This document shows, piece after piece, positions 50,829 through 61,113 of a DNA stretch of 64,000 nt (its first letter is position 1; each line of letters opens with the position of its first letter). Below the pieces are notes generated by a model. The model saw only the letters and a program-made list of their open reading frames with translations, was not told where the DNA came from and did not search any database. The stretch is from HKCCE3408 sp039183205 (GTDB taxonomy: Bacteria > Pseudomonadota > Alphaproteobacteria > Rhodobacterales > Rhodobacteraceae), in contig JBCDBR010000007.1 of the NCBI GenBank assembly GCA_039183205.1, positions 1 to 64,000 on the forward strand, read 5' to 3'. The translations under genes and the position numbers were made by a program.

Positions 50829-51212
50829 ATGTTCACCCGATCAGAGACCATCTTATTCCGCCATTGCGACCCGGCGGGCATCGTTTTTTTCCCGCGGTTC
50901 TTCGAGATGGCGAACGACACGGTGGAGGCCTATTTTGCCGCACTTGGGCATGACTTTGCAGGACTTCACAACGCCAACGCGGTACCGACGGCGGCCATCT
51001 CGGCTACCTTTCACGCGCCCGCACGGCTTGGCGATGTTCTGACGCTGGCGCTGACGCTGATAAAACTCGGCCGTACAAGCCTGGCCTATCGCATCGCATC
51101 GGCGGCCTTCACGGTTGAGGCGACGCTGGTCCATACGGATGATACGCTGCGGCCCACGCCCTGGCCCGACGCCTTGCGGGCCAAACTTTCACAAGATCTG
51201 GAGACGTCATGA
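50829..51212 (+). CDS. Hotdog-fold acyl-CoA thioesterase (4-hydroxybenzoyl-CoA thioesterase type)
   Basis: 127 residues. FRHCDPAGIVFFPRFFEM carries the catalytic Asp14 of the 4HBT-I family. It may release CoA from dead-end aryl-CoA thioesters and so prevent CoA trapping, as proposed for related aerobic CoA-thioester pathways. Four bases after kynU, and overlapping the next gene as ATGA. Confidence 0.88.
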   Translation: MFTRSETILFRHCDPAGIVFFPRFFEMANDTVEAYFAALGHDFAGLHNANAVPTAAISATFHAPARLGDVLTLALTLIKLGRTSLAYRIASAAFTVEATLVHTDDTLRPTPWPDALRAKLSQDLETS

Positions 51213-51625
51213 CTCACCGCATCATCCAGCCCGATGGATGGGCGCCCGCTAAAGGATATGCAAACGGCGTTTTAACGCCATCCGGTATCCTACATATTGG
51301 CGGTCAGATCGGATGGAACGCCGCCCAAGACTTCGTGGCGACGGATTTCGTCGGCCAGGCAGAGCAGGCGTTGCGCAACATTTGCGATATTCTGGAGGCC
51401 GCCGGTGGGGCGCCGAGCCACCTGACGCGTTTGACCTGGTTTGTCACCGACAAGGCGGAATATCTGGCCCGTCAATCGGATATGGGCGCGGCCTATCGCC
51501 GTGTCATGGGACGGCATTTTCCGGCCATGTCGATGGTGATCGTCGCGGGTCTTGTCGAAGATGCGGCGTTGGTGGAAATTGAAGCGACAGCTGAAATTCC
51601 AAAGGCGGCATTCAATGTTATTTGA
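51209..51625 (+). CDS. RidA/YjgF-family protein lacking the usual catalytic arginine
   Basis: 138 residues of the YjgF/YER057c/UK114 fold (HIGGQIGWNA, VGQAEQALRNICDILEAAG, ALVEIEATAEI). In imine deaminases such as RidA the stretch reads P-A-R-S; here it is FPAMSM, so the substrate-binding Arg is replaced by Met. It therefore probably is not a 2-aminoacrylate deaminase. In this operon a role on the 2-amino-enoyl intermediate made by the monooxygenase/reductase is attractive but unproven. Confidence 0.85.
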   Translation: MTHRIIQPDGWAPAKGYANGVLTPSGILHIGGQIGWNAAQDFVATDFVGQAEQALRNICDILEAAGGAPSHLTRLTWFVTDKAEYLARQSDMGAAYRRVMGRHFPAMSMVIVAGLVEDAALVEIEATAEIPKAAFNVI

Positions 51626-52379
51626 CGGACAAAGCGCGGTTGTTACCGGGGGTGCATCGGGCCTTGGCGCGGCTGCGGCCAAAGCGCTGGCCGATGCCGG
51701 AATGAAGGTCGCTTTGTTTGATCTCGATACCGATCGCGGTCCGGCCCATGCATCAAATATCAAGGGCATGTTCCAGACCGTTGACGTCACCGATCCGGCA
51801 TCCATCGAAGCCGGCCTGGACGCGGTCGATGCCACCTTTGGCACGCCGCGCGTTTTGGTCAATTGCGCCGGCATCGCGCCGGGGGCCAAAACCACCAGCC
51901 GCGGCCAGGCGCATGACCCCGACCTTTTCGCAAAGGTGATCGCGGTCAACCTGATCGGCAGTTTCTATGCCGCCTCACAGGTGGCAACGCGGATGGTTGC
52001 TGCGGCGCCTTTGGGCGCCGACGCCGCACGTGGCGTGATCGTCAACACAAGTTCGGTCGCGGCGTTTGAAGGCCAAGTCGGACAGGCCGCGTATGCCGCG
52101 TCTAAGGGCGGGGTTGCTGGCATGACATTGCCCATGGCACGCGATCTGGCCGGCGCCGGTATCCGGGTCTGCTCAATCGCGCCGGGCCTCTTTCTGACGC
52201 CGATGCTGCAAGGTTTGCCACAGGATGTGCAGGACAGTTTGGGACAGCAAGTGCCTTATCCGCCGAGGCTCGGATCGCCTGCCGAATTTGCCGCGTTGGT
52301 CCTCCATATCGCGGAAAATCCGATGTTGAACGGGGAGATCATTCGGCTTGACGGCGCCATCCGCATGGCGCCACGCTAA
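51615..52379 (+). CDS. SDR-family 3-hydroxyacyl-CoA dehydrogenase (type II, HSD10-like)
   Basis: 254 residues from ATG 51615, overlapping the RidA-like gene by 11 bases. TGGASGLGAAAA cofactor loop, NCAGIAPGAKT, NTSSVAAFEGQ, active-site YAASKGG and a C-terminal GEIIRLDGAIRM match the 3-hydroxyacyl-CoA dehydrogenase type II group. It would oxidise a 3-hydroxyacyl-CoA formed during breakdown of the reduced ring. Last gene of the 12-gene operon; its TAA overlaps the stop of the convergent TRAP gene. Confidence 0.9.
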   Translation: MLFDGQSAVVTGGASGLGAAAAKALADAGMKVALFDLDTDRGPAHASNIKGMFQTVDVTDPASIEAGLDAVDATFGTPRVLVNCAGIAPGAKTTSRGQAHDPDLFAKVIAVNLIGSFYAASQVATRMVAAAPLGADAARGVIVNTSSVAAFEGQVGQAAYAASKGGVAGMTLPMARDLAGAGIRVCSIAPGLFLTPMLQGLPQDVQDSLGQQVPYPPRLGSPAEFAALVLHIAENPMLNGEIIRLDGAIRMAPR

Positions 52380-53698
52380 TTCAACGCCCAAACCAGCGAT
52401 AAGGTGATGGCCGGGAACAGTGTCAAGACGATGACGCGCAAGATATCGGTCAGCACAAAGGGCAGGGCGCCAGCATAGGTATCGCGGATCGGAATATCCC
52501 GCGCCATCGAGTTGATGATAAAGAGGTTCATGCCAACCGGCGGCGTGATGAGCCCCACCTCCACGACGATCAAGACGAGGATCCCGAACCACAGGCCGAA
52601 ATCCCCCGGGCTCATCCCGAAATCAAGGCTCGACATGATGGGGAAGACGATGGGCACGGTCAAAAGCACCATCGACAGCGAATCCATAACGCAGCCGAAA
52701 AGCAGATACATCACCAGCACGATCCACAGCACGAACCAGGGTGAAAAGCCCTGATCGCCGACCCAAGCCGCCGCGGTTTGCGGCAATTGCGTGAGGCCGA
52801 GAAAGTTATTGTAGATGCCCGCGCCCAAAATGATCAGAAAGATCATCGCCGTCGACATCGCAGTGGTCAGGATCGACTCCCTCAATTCCGACCAGCCAAG
52901 CTTTCCACCAAATGCCGCCACCAGGCCGGTGCCAGCCGCCCCCACGGCCGCGGCCTCAGTCGGTGTGAACACGCCGAAATAGATGCCGCCCACAACGGCG
53001 GCAAAAATCACCAGCACGGGCCAAACCTTCGCTAAGGCCTGAAGCCGTTCGCCCCAAGGCACGCGGTCGCGCAGGGCGGCGGAATTCGGATAGACGCGCA
53101 CCCAGATCGAGATCGCAACGATATAACCGAGGGCCGCAAGCAACCCCGGGATGATCGCGGCCACGAAGAGCTTTTCAATATTCTGCTCGGCCAAAATGGC
53201 GTAGATCACCAAGATCACCGAGGGTGGGATTAAGATGCCAAGGGTGCCGCCTGCGGCCAGCGCCCCGGTCGAGAGCGACCCGGGATAGCCGTATTGGCGC
53301 AATTCTGGCAGGGCCACGCGGCCCATTGTGGCCGCCGTTGCCAGCGACGATCCGCAGATCGCACCAAAGCCCGCGCATGCGCCCACAGCCGACATTGCCA
53401 CCCCACCGCGCCGGTGGCCCAAAAAGCTTGCCGCCGCGCGAAAGAGATCGGCTGACATGCCAGAGACAGTCGCAAATTGCCCCATCAGCAAAAACAGCGG
53501 AATGATCGAAAAGGAATAGTTCGAAAATGTTCCGTAGGTCAGCGATTTCAACTGGTTAAGTGTCATCATCGGCGTGCCGATCACCAACCACGTGCCACCC
53601 ACACCGCACACGATCATCGCCAGTGCGATGGGCATGCGCAAAAATACCAGGAACAACAGGACCGGAAATGACCACAAAGCGAGGTCAAAGTTAGACAT
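52376..53698 (-). CDS. TRAP transporter large permease (DctM type)
   Basis: 440 residues, about 11-13 hydrophobic helices. LRMPIALAMIVCGVGGTWL, AAGGTLGILIPPSVILVIYA and LLFGCVMDSLSMVLLTVPI are typical DctM stretches. It moves an organic acid with sodium or proton flow. It overlaps the small-subunit gene by eight bases. The substrate is unknown; neighbours on both sides degrade aromatic compounds. Confidence 0.95.
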   Translation of the reverse strand: MSNFDLALWSFPVLLFLVFLRMPIALAMIVCGVGGTWLVIGTPMMTLNQLKSLTYGTFSNYSFSIIPLFLLMGQFATVSGMSADLFRAAASFLGHRRGGVAMSAVGACAGFGAICGSSLATAATMGRVALPELRQYGYPGSLSTGALAAGGTLGILIPPSVILVIYAILAEQNIEKLFVAAIIPGLLAALGYIVAISIWVRVYPNSAALRDRVPWGERLQALAKVWPVLVIFAAVVGGIYFGVFTPTEAAAVGAAGTGLVAAFGGKLGWSELRESILTTAMSTAMIFLIILGAGIYNNFLGLTQLPQTAAAWVGDQGFSPWFVLWIVLVMYLLFGCVMDSLSMVLLTVPIVFPIMSSLDFGMSPGDFGLWFGILVLIVVEVGLITPPVGMNLFIINSMARDIPIRDTYAGALPFVLTDILRVIVLTLFPAITLSLVWALN

Positions 53699-54221
53699 GA
53701 GGCTGTGCCTCTCGGAACCGCTCTGACATCATGAGCGCCGCGCGCAGCGTGCAAAAGCCGGCTACAAGGATAAAGCCGGTTGCCCCAACCATTCCGGCCG
53801 CATAGCCCCACCAAACCGGCATTTCAGCGATCTGCGTGGTCTCTCCCGTGGCCATCTTGTCTTGCAGCCCGGCAAACAGCCGCAAGGTGCCGATCGTGGC
53901 GGCGCCCAGCATCATCGCGTTGAACAGAAGATCAAGGATGCGCCCGACGCTATCCGGCATGCGGCGCTCGAACAAATCGACAACCGCATGACCTTGGCGC
54001 AATTGGCAGATCGGTAAAAAGGCGAAAACAGCGGCCGCCATTGCCATGCTGGTGAAATCGTAGATGCCACGGATCGGACCGATGCCGATTTGCAGCGGCA
54101 CAAAAAGCCGCCCGATGATGGAGACCACCGTCATCGCGATGATTGCGATTAGGATCGCACCGCCCAAATAGGCCAAAACCTGCGCAATGAAATCTGCCCC
54201 ACGATACAGCGTCCGGTACAT
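53691..54221 (-). CDS. TRAP transporter small permease (DctQ type)
   Basis: 176 residues from ATG 54221 with GGGGAG upstream; a longer upstream frame lacks a signal of its own. Four hydrophobic helices; DLLFNAMMLGAATIGTLRL and HAVVDLFERRMPDSV are typical DctQ parts. It pairs with the DctM protein encoded next. Confidence 0.92.
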   Translation of the reverse strand: MYRTLYRGADFIAQVLAYLGGAILIAIIAMTVVSIIGRLFVPLQIGIGPIRGIYDFTSMAMAAAVFAFLPICQLRQGHAVVDLFERRMPDSVGRILDLLFNAMMLGAATIGTLRLFAGLQDKMATGETTQIAEMPVWWGYAAGMVGATGFILVAGFCTLRAALMMSERFREAQPHV

Positions 54222-54238
54222 ATGCTCCCCGCAAAGAA

Positions 54239-54260
54239 AGAGGGCCGCGCCGGGCCCTCT
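54239..54260 (-). terminator. Hairpin between dctP-type and dctQ-type genes (attenuator)
   Basis: AGAGGGCC and GGCCCTCT form an eight-base stem around GCGCCG, in the 61-base gap. On the minus strand it is followed by TTCTTTGC. It may partly terminate transcription or shield the upstream message, so the binding protein is made in excess. Confidence 0.55.
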
Positions 54261-54282
54261 TATCCTTATTGGTCCTGGTTGG

Positions 54283-55320
54283 TCACGACGTGTATTGATC
54301 AATCAAGGCCGAGGCGCGGTCGATCAAGGCTTGTCCGTCGATATCGCGTTCTGCCATGCTTTCGACCCAGCGCGCTGTCACAGGTGCTGCTGCTGCGCGC
54401 CAGCGATCGACCTCGGCGGCATCAAGTTCGATGACAGTGTTGCCGGCATCGACCGCGATTTGCCGGGCCGGGGCGTCACCGGCAACCATCGCGCCCGCCG
54501 CTTGCATCGCCCGGTCTGCACCTGAAACCGAGTCAAGCGCTGTGCGGAGATCGTCGGGCAGGCCTTCATAGGACGCCTTGTTCATCGAAAGAACGAAACT
54601 TGTGGTGTAAAGCGCCGTGTCGCCGGTGATCTCGGTGTGATAGTCCAAAAGCTCCGACAGTCGAAGCGACGCGGTGACCTCCCACGGGATGACGGTGCCG
54701 TCGATCACGCCGCGGCTCAGCGCTTCGGGGATGGCGGGGACCGGCATGCCCACTGGTTCCGCGCCAAGTTCCGCCAAAAGATCCGTGATGACGCGGGTGG
54801 GGCCGCGCAGCGTCTTGCCACCCATATCTTCAAGCCGCTCGACCGGCTCACTGGTGTGGATGACGCCCGGGCCGTGGACCCAAGCGGTCAAAATCTGCGT
54901 GTCGGCGTATTCCGCGTCCTGGAAATCGGTCGACATCATCTCCCAGTAGGCGCGCGCGGTCGCGATCGGGTCCTTCATGATAAAGGGCAGATCAAAGACC
55001 TCGGTGCGCGGGAAGCGACCCGGTGTGTAGCCGCCAAGTGTCATGACCACATCGGCAATCCCATCGCGGGATTGGTCGAACAAATCGGGCGGCGCACCGC
55101 CAAGCGCCATGGCATCGAAATGCTGAACAGTCAGATCGCCATCAGTGGCCTCGGCCAAATCGTTGGCCCAAGGCACCAGGATTTGCGACGGAATCAGCGC
55201 CTGGGGCGGCAAGAATTGGTGCAGCCGCAGCGCCGTTGACTGCGCCTTAGCCAGATGCGGGGTCGCCAGCGCAATGGCTGCCCCCGCCGGCGCGGATTTC
55301 AGGAAATCGCGTCTTTTCAT
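54283..55320 (-). CDS. TRAP transporter substrate-binding protein (DctP type)
   Basis: 345 residues. Twin-arginine signal MKRRDFLKSAPAGAAIALA (RRDFLK at 3-8). Mature protein follows the DctP fold: LRLHQFLPPQALIP, GGKTLRGPTRVITDLLAELG and GVIDGTVIPWEV, where the Arg near 190 usually binds a carboxylate. Periplasmic receptor for the DctQM proteins. First gene of the leftward transporter operon. Substrate probably an organic acid, possibly an aromatic acid given pobA nearby. Confidence 0.93.
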   Translation of the reverse strand: MKRRDFLKSAPAGAAIALATPHLAKAQSTALRLHQFLPPQALIPSQILVPWANDLAEATDGDLTVQHFDAMALGGAPPDLFDQSRDGIADVVMTLGGYTPGRFPRTEVFDLPFIMKDPIATARAYWEMMSTDFQDAEYADTQILTAWVHGPGVIHTSEPVERLEDMGGKTLRGPTRVITDLLAELGAEPVGMPVPAIPEALSRGVIDGTVIPWEVTASLRLSELLDYHTEITGDTALYTTSFVLSMNKASYEGLPDDLRTALDSVSGADRAMQAAGAMVAGDAPARQIAVDAGNTVIELDAAEVDRWRAAAAPVTARWVESMAERDIDGQALIDRASALIDQYTS

Positions 55321-55452
55321 TTTCGTCCTCCCTACAGAAATCGGCGGGCGTATTGCGCGCCGTTCCCCTCCGTCGATGTAATCATGCCAATATCGATATC
55401 AGAATGTCGCAGCGCGACAAGTACTGGCAGGTATCGTGCATTCGGTCCCGCC

Positions 55453-56331
55453 TTAGGTATCCAAATGGCCCGTGTCGCGACCGGCAAACTGCGCGCGATA
55501 GGCTGAAGGTGCCTTGCGGCGGATCGTCTTGAACCTCTTTGCAAAATAGGACGGGTCGTTGAACCCGACCCGATAACCGATTTCCGCAACCGGCAATTGT
55601 GTGAAAGCCAACAGACGGCAGGCCTCGGTCATAATTGCGTGTTCGATATAGGCTTGCGCTCCCAAACCTGTCGCCGCCCGGCATATGCGCGACAGATGCC
55701 CCGTGCTGACGGCCAAGGCCTTGGCATAATCCGCGGCCGACCAGGCCTCAGACATATGGTCCGCGATCAGCGCGCCCAACCGGTCGAGCCGGGCCTGAGA
55801 CGCCGGCGCAGATGCCGTCGCAGGCGCGCTATCGCCCGCCTCCGCGACGGCGGCCAAAAGCGCATGCGCCAGACCGAGCGCTTGTTCGGCTCGGAAGGCG
55901 CTGGCGCGTGAGAGCGTATCAGCCAACAGCCGGGTCAACCTTTGCAGATGCGCGTCAAAGCGGCCGATAAAAGGTTTTGAAAGCCGATCAATCGTGTCCG
56001 AGCCAACCGGACCGATGCCAGCAATCACATGGGTCGGGAACGACACGACATAACCCTCCGTTCCGGGTGCGAAGTCAAAAGCATGCACGGCTTGGGCCGG
56101 CACAAACAGAAAACGCCCCCCGTTCAGGCATTGCGCCACGCCATCGACCATCGCGTCCACACCGCCATCCTCGAGCGCGAAAAGCTGCGCCATTGCGGCA
56201 TGGCGATGGGCTTTGATGCGCCAACCCAAGGGTGCGCTTCGCGTCGATATGTCTTCGCAATGAACCAAGTCGGGGAACTGTTCTGTTTCCCCATAAAGCG
56301 TAAAGACGGGAATGGCGGCAGCGCGACCCAT
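55453..56331 (-). CDS. AraC-family regulator, PobR-like
   Basis: 292 residues. N-terminal cupin-like effector domain (about 20-130) and a C-terminal double helix-turn-helix (about 190-285: DYAKALAVSTGHLSRICRAATG and EIGYRVGFNDPSYFAKRFK). It is divergent from pobA, the arrangement of AraC-type PobR activators of 4-hydroxybenzoate hydroxylase. Likely activates pobA in the presence of 4-hydroxybenzoate. Confidence 0.88.
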   Translation of the reverse strand: MGRAAAIPVFTLYGETEQFPDLVHCEDISTRSAPLGWRIKAHRHAAMAQLFALEDGGVDAMVDGVAQCLNGGRFLFVPAQAVHAFDFAPGTEGYVVSFPTHVIAGIGPVGSDTIDRLSKPFIGRFDAHLQRLTRLLADTLSRASAFRAEQALGLAHALLAAVAEAGDSAPATASAPASQARLDRLGALIADHMSEAWSAADYAKALAVSTGHLSRICRAATGLGAQAYIEHAIMTEACRLLAFTQLPVAEIGYRVGFNDPSYFAKRFKTIRRKAPSAYRAQFAGRDTGHLDT

Positions 56332-56425
56332 GCACGATGGTTACCAATTGCGGCCCTTGCTGTCCATTCGCGCCGCGGCCTTGGCAGGCTAGGTTCATGC
56401 GCGCGACCAATGAAAGAGCGCCGTT

Positions 56426-57592
56426 TTGAAAACAGAAGTTGTCATTATCGGCGGCGGGCCGTCAGGGCTTTTGCTGTCGCAGCTGCTCAACCGCGCAGGC
56501 ATTGACACCGTGATCTTAGAACGCGCGAGCCGCGACCATGTTTTGCAACGTATTCGCGCCGGCGTTCTAGAAACTGGCACCGTGGATGTGTTGCACGCAG
56601 CTGGGGTTGGCGCGCGATTGGCCCGCGAAGGCTTGCCGCATGCGGGCTGTTACCTGACCGATGACGACCTAATGGTGCATATCGATTTTAAGGGCCTTAC
56701 CGGCAAAGACGTCGTGGTTTACGGTCAAACCGAAGTGACGGCTGATCTTTACCAGGCCCAAGATGCCATAGGCACGACCATTCATCACCGCGTGGACGAT
56801 GTTGTAATAGAAGATCCAACCGGCGCGATCTATGTCACCTTTACCAAAGACGGGACCCGACACCGGATCGATTGTGCCTATGTCGCGGGTTGCGACGGCT
56901 TTCACGGCGTTAGCCGCAATACCATTCCCGCCGAACGGCGGCAGATGTTTGAACGGGTCTATCCGTTCGGGTGGCTCGGCATCCTATCGCGAACCGCGCC
57001 AGCCAATGACGAGTTGATTTATGCGAATTCCGCCAATGGTTTCGCCCTGGCGTCTATGCGCAATGCCAATCTCAGCCGATACTACGTCCAGGTGCCGGTC
57101 ACCGACCGTCCGGAGGATTGGAGCGACGATCGGTTCTGGGCGAAGCTGAAAAGCTGTTTGCCGTCGGATACCGCCGCCGCGATGGAGATCGGCCCGTCCA
57201 TCGAAAAGTCAATCGCACCGCTGCGGTCGTTTGTGTCCGAACCGCTCAGATGGGGGCGGTTGTTTTTGGTCGGCGATGCCGCCCATATCGTGCCGCCCAC
57301 CGGCGCCAAGGGCCTCAACCTCGCCGTCTCAGACGTATTTTATCTGCAAGAGGCGCTGATCGGGGCGTTGAAATCAGGCGATACGGGCGGCATTGACGGC
57401 TATTCAGATCGCGCGCTGGCCCGGATTTGGAAGGCGATGCGGTTTTCCTGGTCGATGACTACGATGCTACATCAATTCGATGGCGAGGACAGCTTTGCAG
57501 CGCAAATGCGCAAGGCCACGCTGGCCCATCTCAGCAAATCCGAAACCGCGCGGCGCGAGTTGGCGGAAAATTACGTGGGCCTTCCGTACTGA
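56426..57592 (+). CDS. pobA: 4-hydroxybenzoate 3-monooxygenase PobA
   Basis: 388 residues. The start is TTG at 56426: the first residues (MKTEVVIIGGGPSG) align with known PobA starts, and no in-frame ATG or GTG sits nearby. FAD motif GGGPSG (9-14), VLQRIRAGVLETGTVD with substrate- and FAD-contacting Arg44, GCDGFHG (DG motif) and VGDAAHIVPPTGAKGLN are all present. It hydroxylates 4-hydroxybenzoate to protocatechuate using NADPH and oxygen. Divergent from the AraC regulator; 75 bases before pcaF. Confidence 0.97.
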   Translation: MKTEVVIIGGGPSGLLLSQLLNRAGIDTVILERASRDHVLQRIRAGVLETGTVDVLHAAGVGARLAREGLPHAGCYLTDDDLMVHIDFKGLTGKDVVVYGQTEVTADLYQAQDAIGTTIHHRVDDVVIEDPTGAIYVTFTKDGTRHRIDCAYVAGCDGFHGVSRNTIPAERRQMFERVYPFGWLGILSRTAPANDELIYANSANGFALASMRNANLSRYYVQVPVTDRPEDWSDDRFWAKLKSCLPSDTAAAMEIGPSIEKSIAPLRSFVSEPLRWGRLFLVGDAAHIVPPTGAKGLNLAVSDVFYLQEALIGALKSGDTGGIDGYSDRALARIWKAMRFSWSMTTMLHQFDGEDSFAAQMRKATLAHLSKSETARRELAENYVGLPY

Positions 57593-57620
57593 CCGAAGGG
57601 CGGCTAACGTCGCGACGCCA

Positions 57621-57636
57621 GCGCGTACGGACGCGC
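57621..57636. repeat. Inverted repeat between pobA and pcaF
   Basis: GCGCGT-ACGG-ACGCGC, a perfect six-base stem in the 75-base gap. It may be an RNA hairpin between the two genes or a protein site. No T-run follows. Confidence 0.4.
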
Positions 57637-57667
57637 GACCGGCAAGCGCGGCGTAAGGAGGCCTAGA

Positions 57668-58867
<1,200 letters not shown>

Positions 58868-58934
58868 CGCGGCATTGCTTTTCGCTCTGGAATGCGCGTG
58901 CTAACGATCCGACCAGCAACTGGCATGAGGGTCC

Positions 58935-60005
58935 ATGATGACGCTTCCCTCCACAATGCAGGCTATGGTGACGATGGGTCATGGCGGATTGGACAGGCTG
59001 GTCTGGCACGAGACGTGGCCACGCCCCGATCCCGGCCCGGACGACGTGCTGGTTCGGGTGCACGCCTGCGGGCTCAACAATACCGATATCAACACGCGCG
59101 TGGGCTGGTATTCGCAATCGGTCACGGCCGATGGCGACGCGCCCGGTGCCAACGATCCATCCTGGGGTGGGGCGCCGGTCCGCTTTCCCCGCATCCAAGG
59201 CGCCGATGCCTGCGGGGTCATCGTTGCGGTCGGCGACGGCGTGCCAGAGACGCGGGTGGGCGAACGCGTGATCACCGACAATTGGTTGCGCGATCCCGAT
59301 GCGCCCGAAGACAAAGCCAAAGCGGGGTATTTCGGCTCTGAACGCGATGGGGGATTTGCGGAATATACCGTATTGCCCAGCCGCAATGCGCTGGCTGTGT
59401 CGTCAGATTTGAGCGATGCTGAATTGGCCACCTTTTCGTGCTCCTACTCGACGGCGCTTGGCATGCTGACGCGGGCACAAGTCACGGCGACCGATACGGT
59501 TTTGGTGCCCGGCGCCTCGGGCGGGGTCGGCGGTGCGTTGGTGCAACTGGCAAAGCTGAAAGGTGCCCGCGTGATTGCGATGGCATCCGAGGCGAAGCAT
59601 GCAGAGGTTGCAAGCCTTGGGCCCGATCTTGTCTTGCCGCGCGCACCGGCTAACTTGCGGGATGCCTTAGGCGGTGAAAGGGTCACGGTTGTTGCTGACG
59701 TCGTTGGCGGCGCGTACTGGCCGCAGCTTATCGATATACTCGAACGCGGCGGCCGGCTCACCTGCTCCGGCGCGATTGCAGGGCCTATGGTGGATTTCGA
59801 CCTCCGCGTTTTTTACTTGCGCGATCTGACGTTTACAGGATCGACTGTGATCGATCCCGCGGTCATGCAAGAGCTTGTGGGCTTGATCGAAGGTGGAGCG
59901 ATCAGGCCGGTTCTTGCCGCCACCTATCCGTTGGTCGATCTGCACAAAGCGCAAGAGGCATTTGCCGCCAAGGCGCATGCCGGGAATATCGTGGTCATGC
60001 CATGA
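58935..60005 (+). CDS. Zinc-type/quinone oxidoreductase-like MDR dehydrogenase
   Basis: 356 residues. Medium-chain dehydrogenase fold with N-terminal GroES-like domain (VRVHACGLNNTDINTR) and a nucleotide domain GASGGVGGALVQLAKLKGA. The Cys of the usual CGxNxxD is kept but the classical structural-zinc cysteines are missing, which suggests the quinone-oxidoreductase side of the family. An insert with GDAPGANDPSWGG precedes the middle. Sixty-seven bases after pcaF; substrate unknown. Confidence 0.85.
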   Translation: MMTLPSTMQAMVTMGHGGLDRLVWHETWPRPDPGPDDVLVRVHACGLNNTDINTRVGWYSQSVTADGDAPGANDPSWGGAPVRFPRIQGADACGVIVAVGDGVPETRVGERVITDNWLRDPDAPEDKAKAGYFGSERDGGFAEYTVLPSRNALAVSSDLSDAELATFSCSYSTALGMLTRAQVTATDTVLVPGASGGVGGALVQLAKLKGARVIAMASEAKHAEVASLGPDLVLPRAPANLRDALGGERVTVVADVVGGAYWPQLIDILERGGRLTCSGAIAGPMVDFDLRVFYLRDLTFTGSTVIDPAVMQELVGLIEGGAIRPVLAATYPLVDLHKAQEAFAAKAHAGNIVVMP

Positions 60006-60060
60006 CATGCTCTATGCGTCCCAACACGTCTTGGCCCAGCCATGAGAGCCTGACCACAAC

Positions 60061-61026
60061 ATGACCGAGACACACCGCGCAGCCAGTGCTTTGGCCCAGA
60101 ATTCCTTGGCGCTGTGGCCGCTGCCCGACAGCGCACGCGTGCAGTTGATCAATATTTCGGAAAACCACACTTACCGGGTCGATGTCGAGGATCAGCCCGT
60201 TGCGATTTTGCGCCTCCATCGCCCTGGCTATCAAGACCGCGCAGCGATCCAATCGGAAATTGCTTGGATGGCGGCACTGGCCCGCGACGGCACGCTCAGC
60301 CCACCACAGCCTCGGGCCGGGCATGACGGGCAGTTTGTGCAGCAGATCGCGCGAGAACCGGAACGCTTCGCGGTACTTTTCGACGCATTACCCGGGGATC
60401 ATCCAAAAGAGGATGGACCTTTGGCGACGCATTTTGAAACCTTAGGGTGGATGGCCGCCCGGCTCCACCACCACGCAAAGACCTGGCCCCGCCCGCCCGG
60501 CTTCACGCGTCGCCGGTGGGACATTGATGCGGTCTTTGGCGCAAATGCGATCTGGGGAGACTGGCGCGCAGCACCCGGCGTGACGCCCGACATCACCGGG
60601 ATTTTGGCGCAGGCCGAGGCGCAATTGCGCCACCGGTTGGCTGAATTTGGGCAAGGCGCCGATCGGTTTGGCTTGATCCATGCCGATATGCGCCTGGCCA
60701 ATTTACTCGTTGACGGTCGCAAAACGCAGCTTATCGATTTTGACGATTGCGGCTTTGGCTGGTTCCTTTACGATTTTGCCGCCGCCGTCAGTTTTATTGA
60801 GACGCGCTCGGATTTGACGGAACTCAAATCGGCATGGTTGCGCGGGTATGGCCCCCTGCCTGCGGAAGATGTCGCCGAGATCGGCAGTTTCATCATGCTG
60901 CGCCGGATGGCGCTGTTGGCCTGGATCGGCAGCCATATCGAGGCGCCCGAGCCACAGGCCTTAGCACCGACATTCGCGGCCGACACGGCACGCTTGGCAT
61001 CGCGGTATCTGAACGGCACACTCTAG
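60061..61026 (+). CDS. APH/SrkA-fold phosphotransferase (kinase)
   Basis: 321 residues. Protein-kinase-like fold of the aminoglycoside phosphotransferase superfamily: catalytic loop IHADMRLANLLVD and metal-binding IDFDDCGFGWFLYD; N-terminal AILRLHRPGY has the ATP-binding strand. Closest in look to SrkA/YihE and homoserine-kinase-II-like proteins that act on Ser/Thr or small alcohols. Not an obvious resistance gene. The 55 bases before it hold no gene. Confidence 0.85.
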   Translation: MTETHRAASALAQNSLALWPLPDSARVQLINISENHTYRVDVEDQPVAILRLHRPGYQDRAAIQSEIAWMAALARDGTLSPPQPRAGHDGQFVQQIAREPERFAVLFDALPGDHPKEDGPLATHFETLGWMAARLHHHAKTWPRPPGFTRRRWDIDAVFGANAIWGDWRAAPGVTPDITGILAQAEAQLRHRLAEFGQGADRFGLIHADMRLANLLVDGRKTQLIDFDDCGFGWFLYDFAAAVSFIETRSDLTELKSAWLRGYGPLPAEDVAEIGSFIMLRRMALLAWIGSHIEAPEPQALAPTFAADTARLASRYLNGTL

Positions 61027-61113
61027 ATCACGCGCGGCATCCGGCAACGCGACAGGGTCTTCCTTTCCTCAACCACGCGACTTTGAACATCATACGTCAA
61101 AGGCCGATAGATC

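Noticed and set aside
60061..61026. Aminoglycoside resistance gene
   Set aside because: It shares the APH fold, but the sequence resembles SrkA/homoserine-kinase-like proteins and the context is metabolic.
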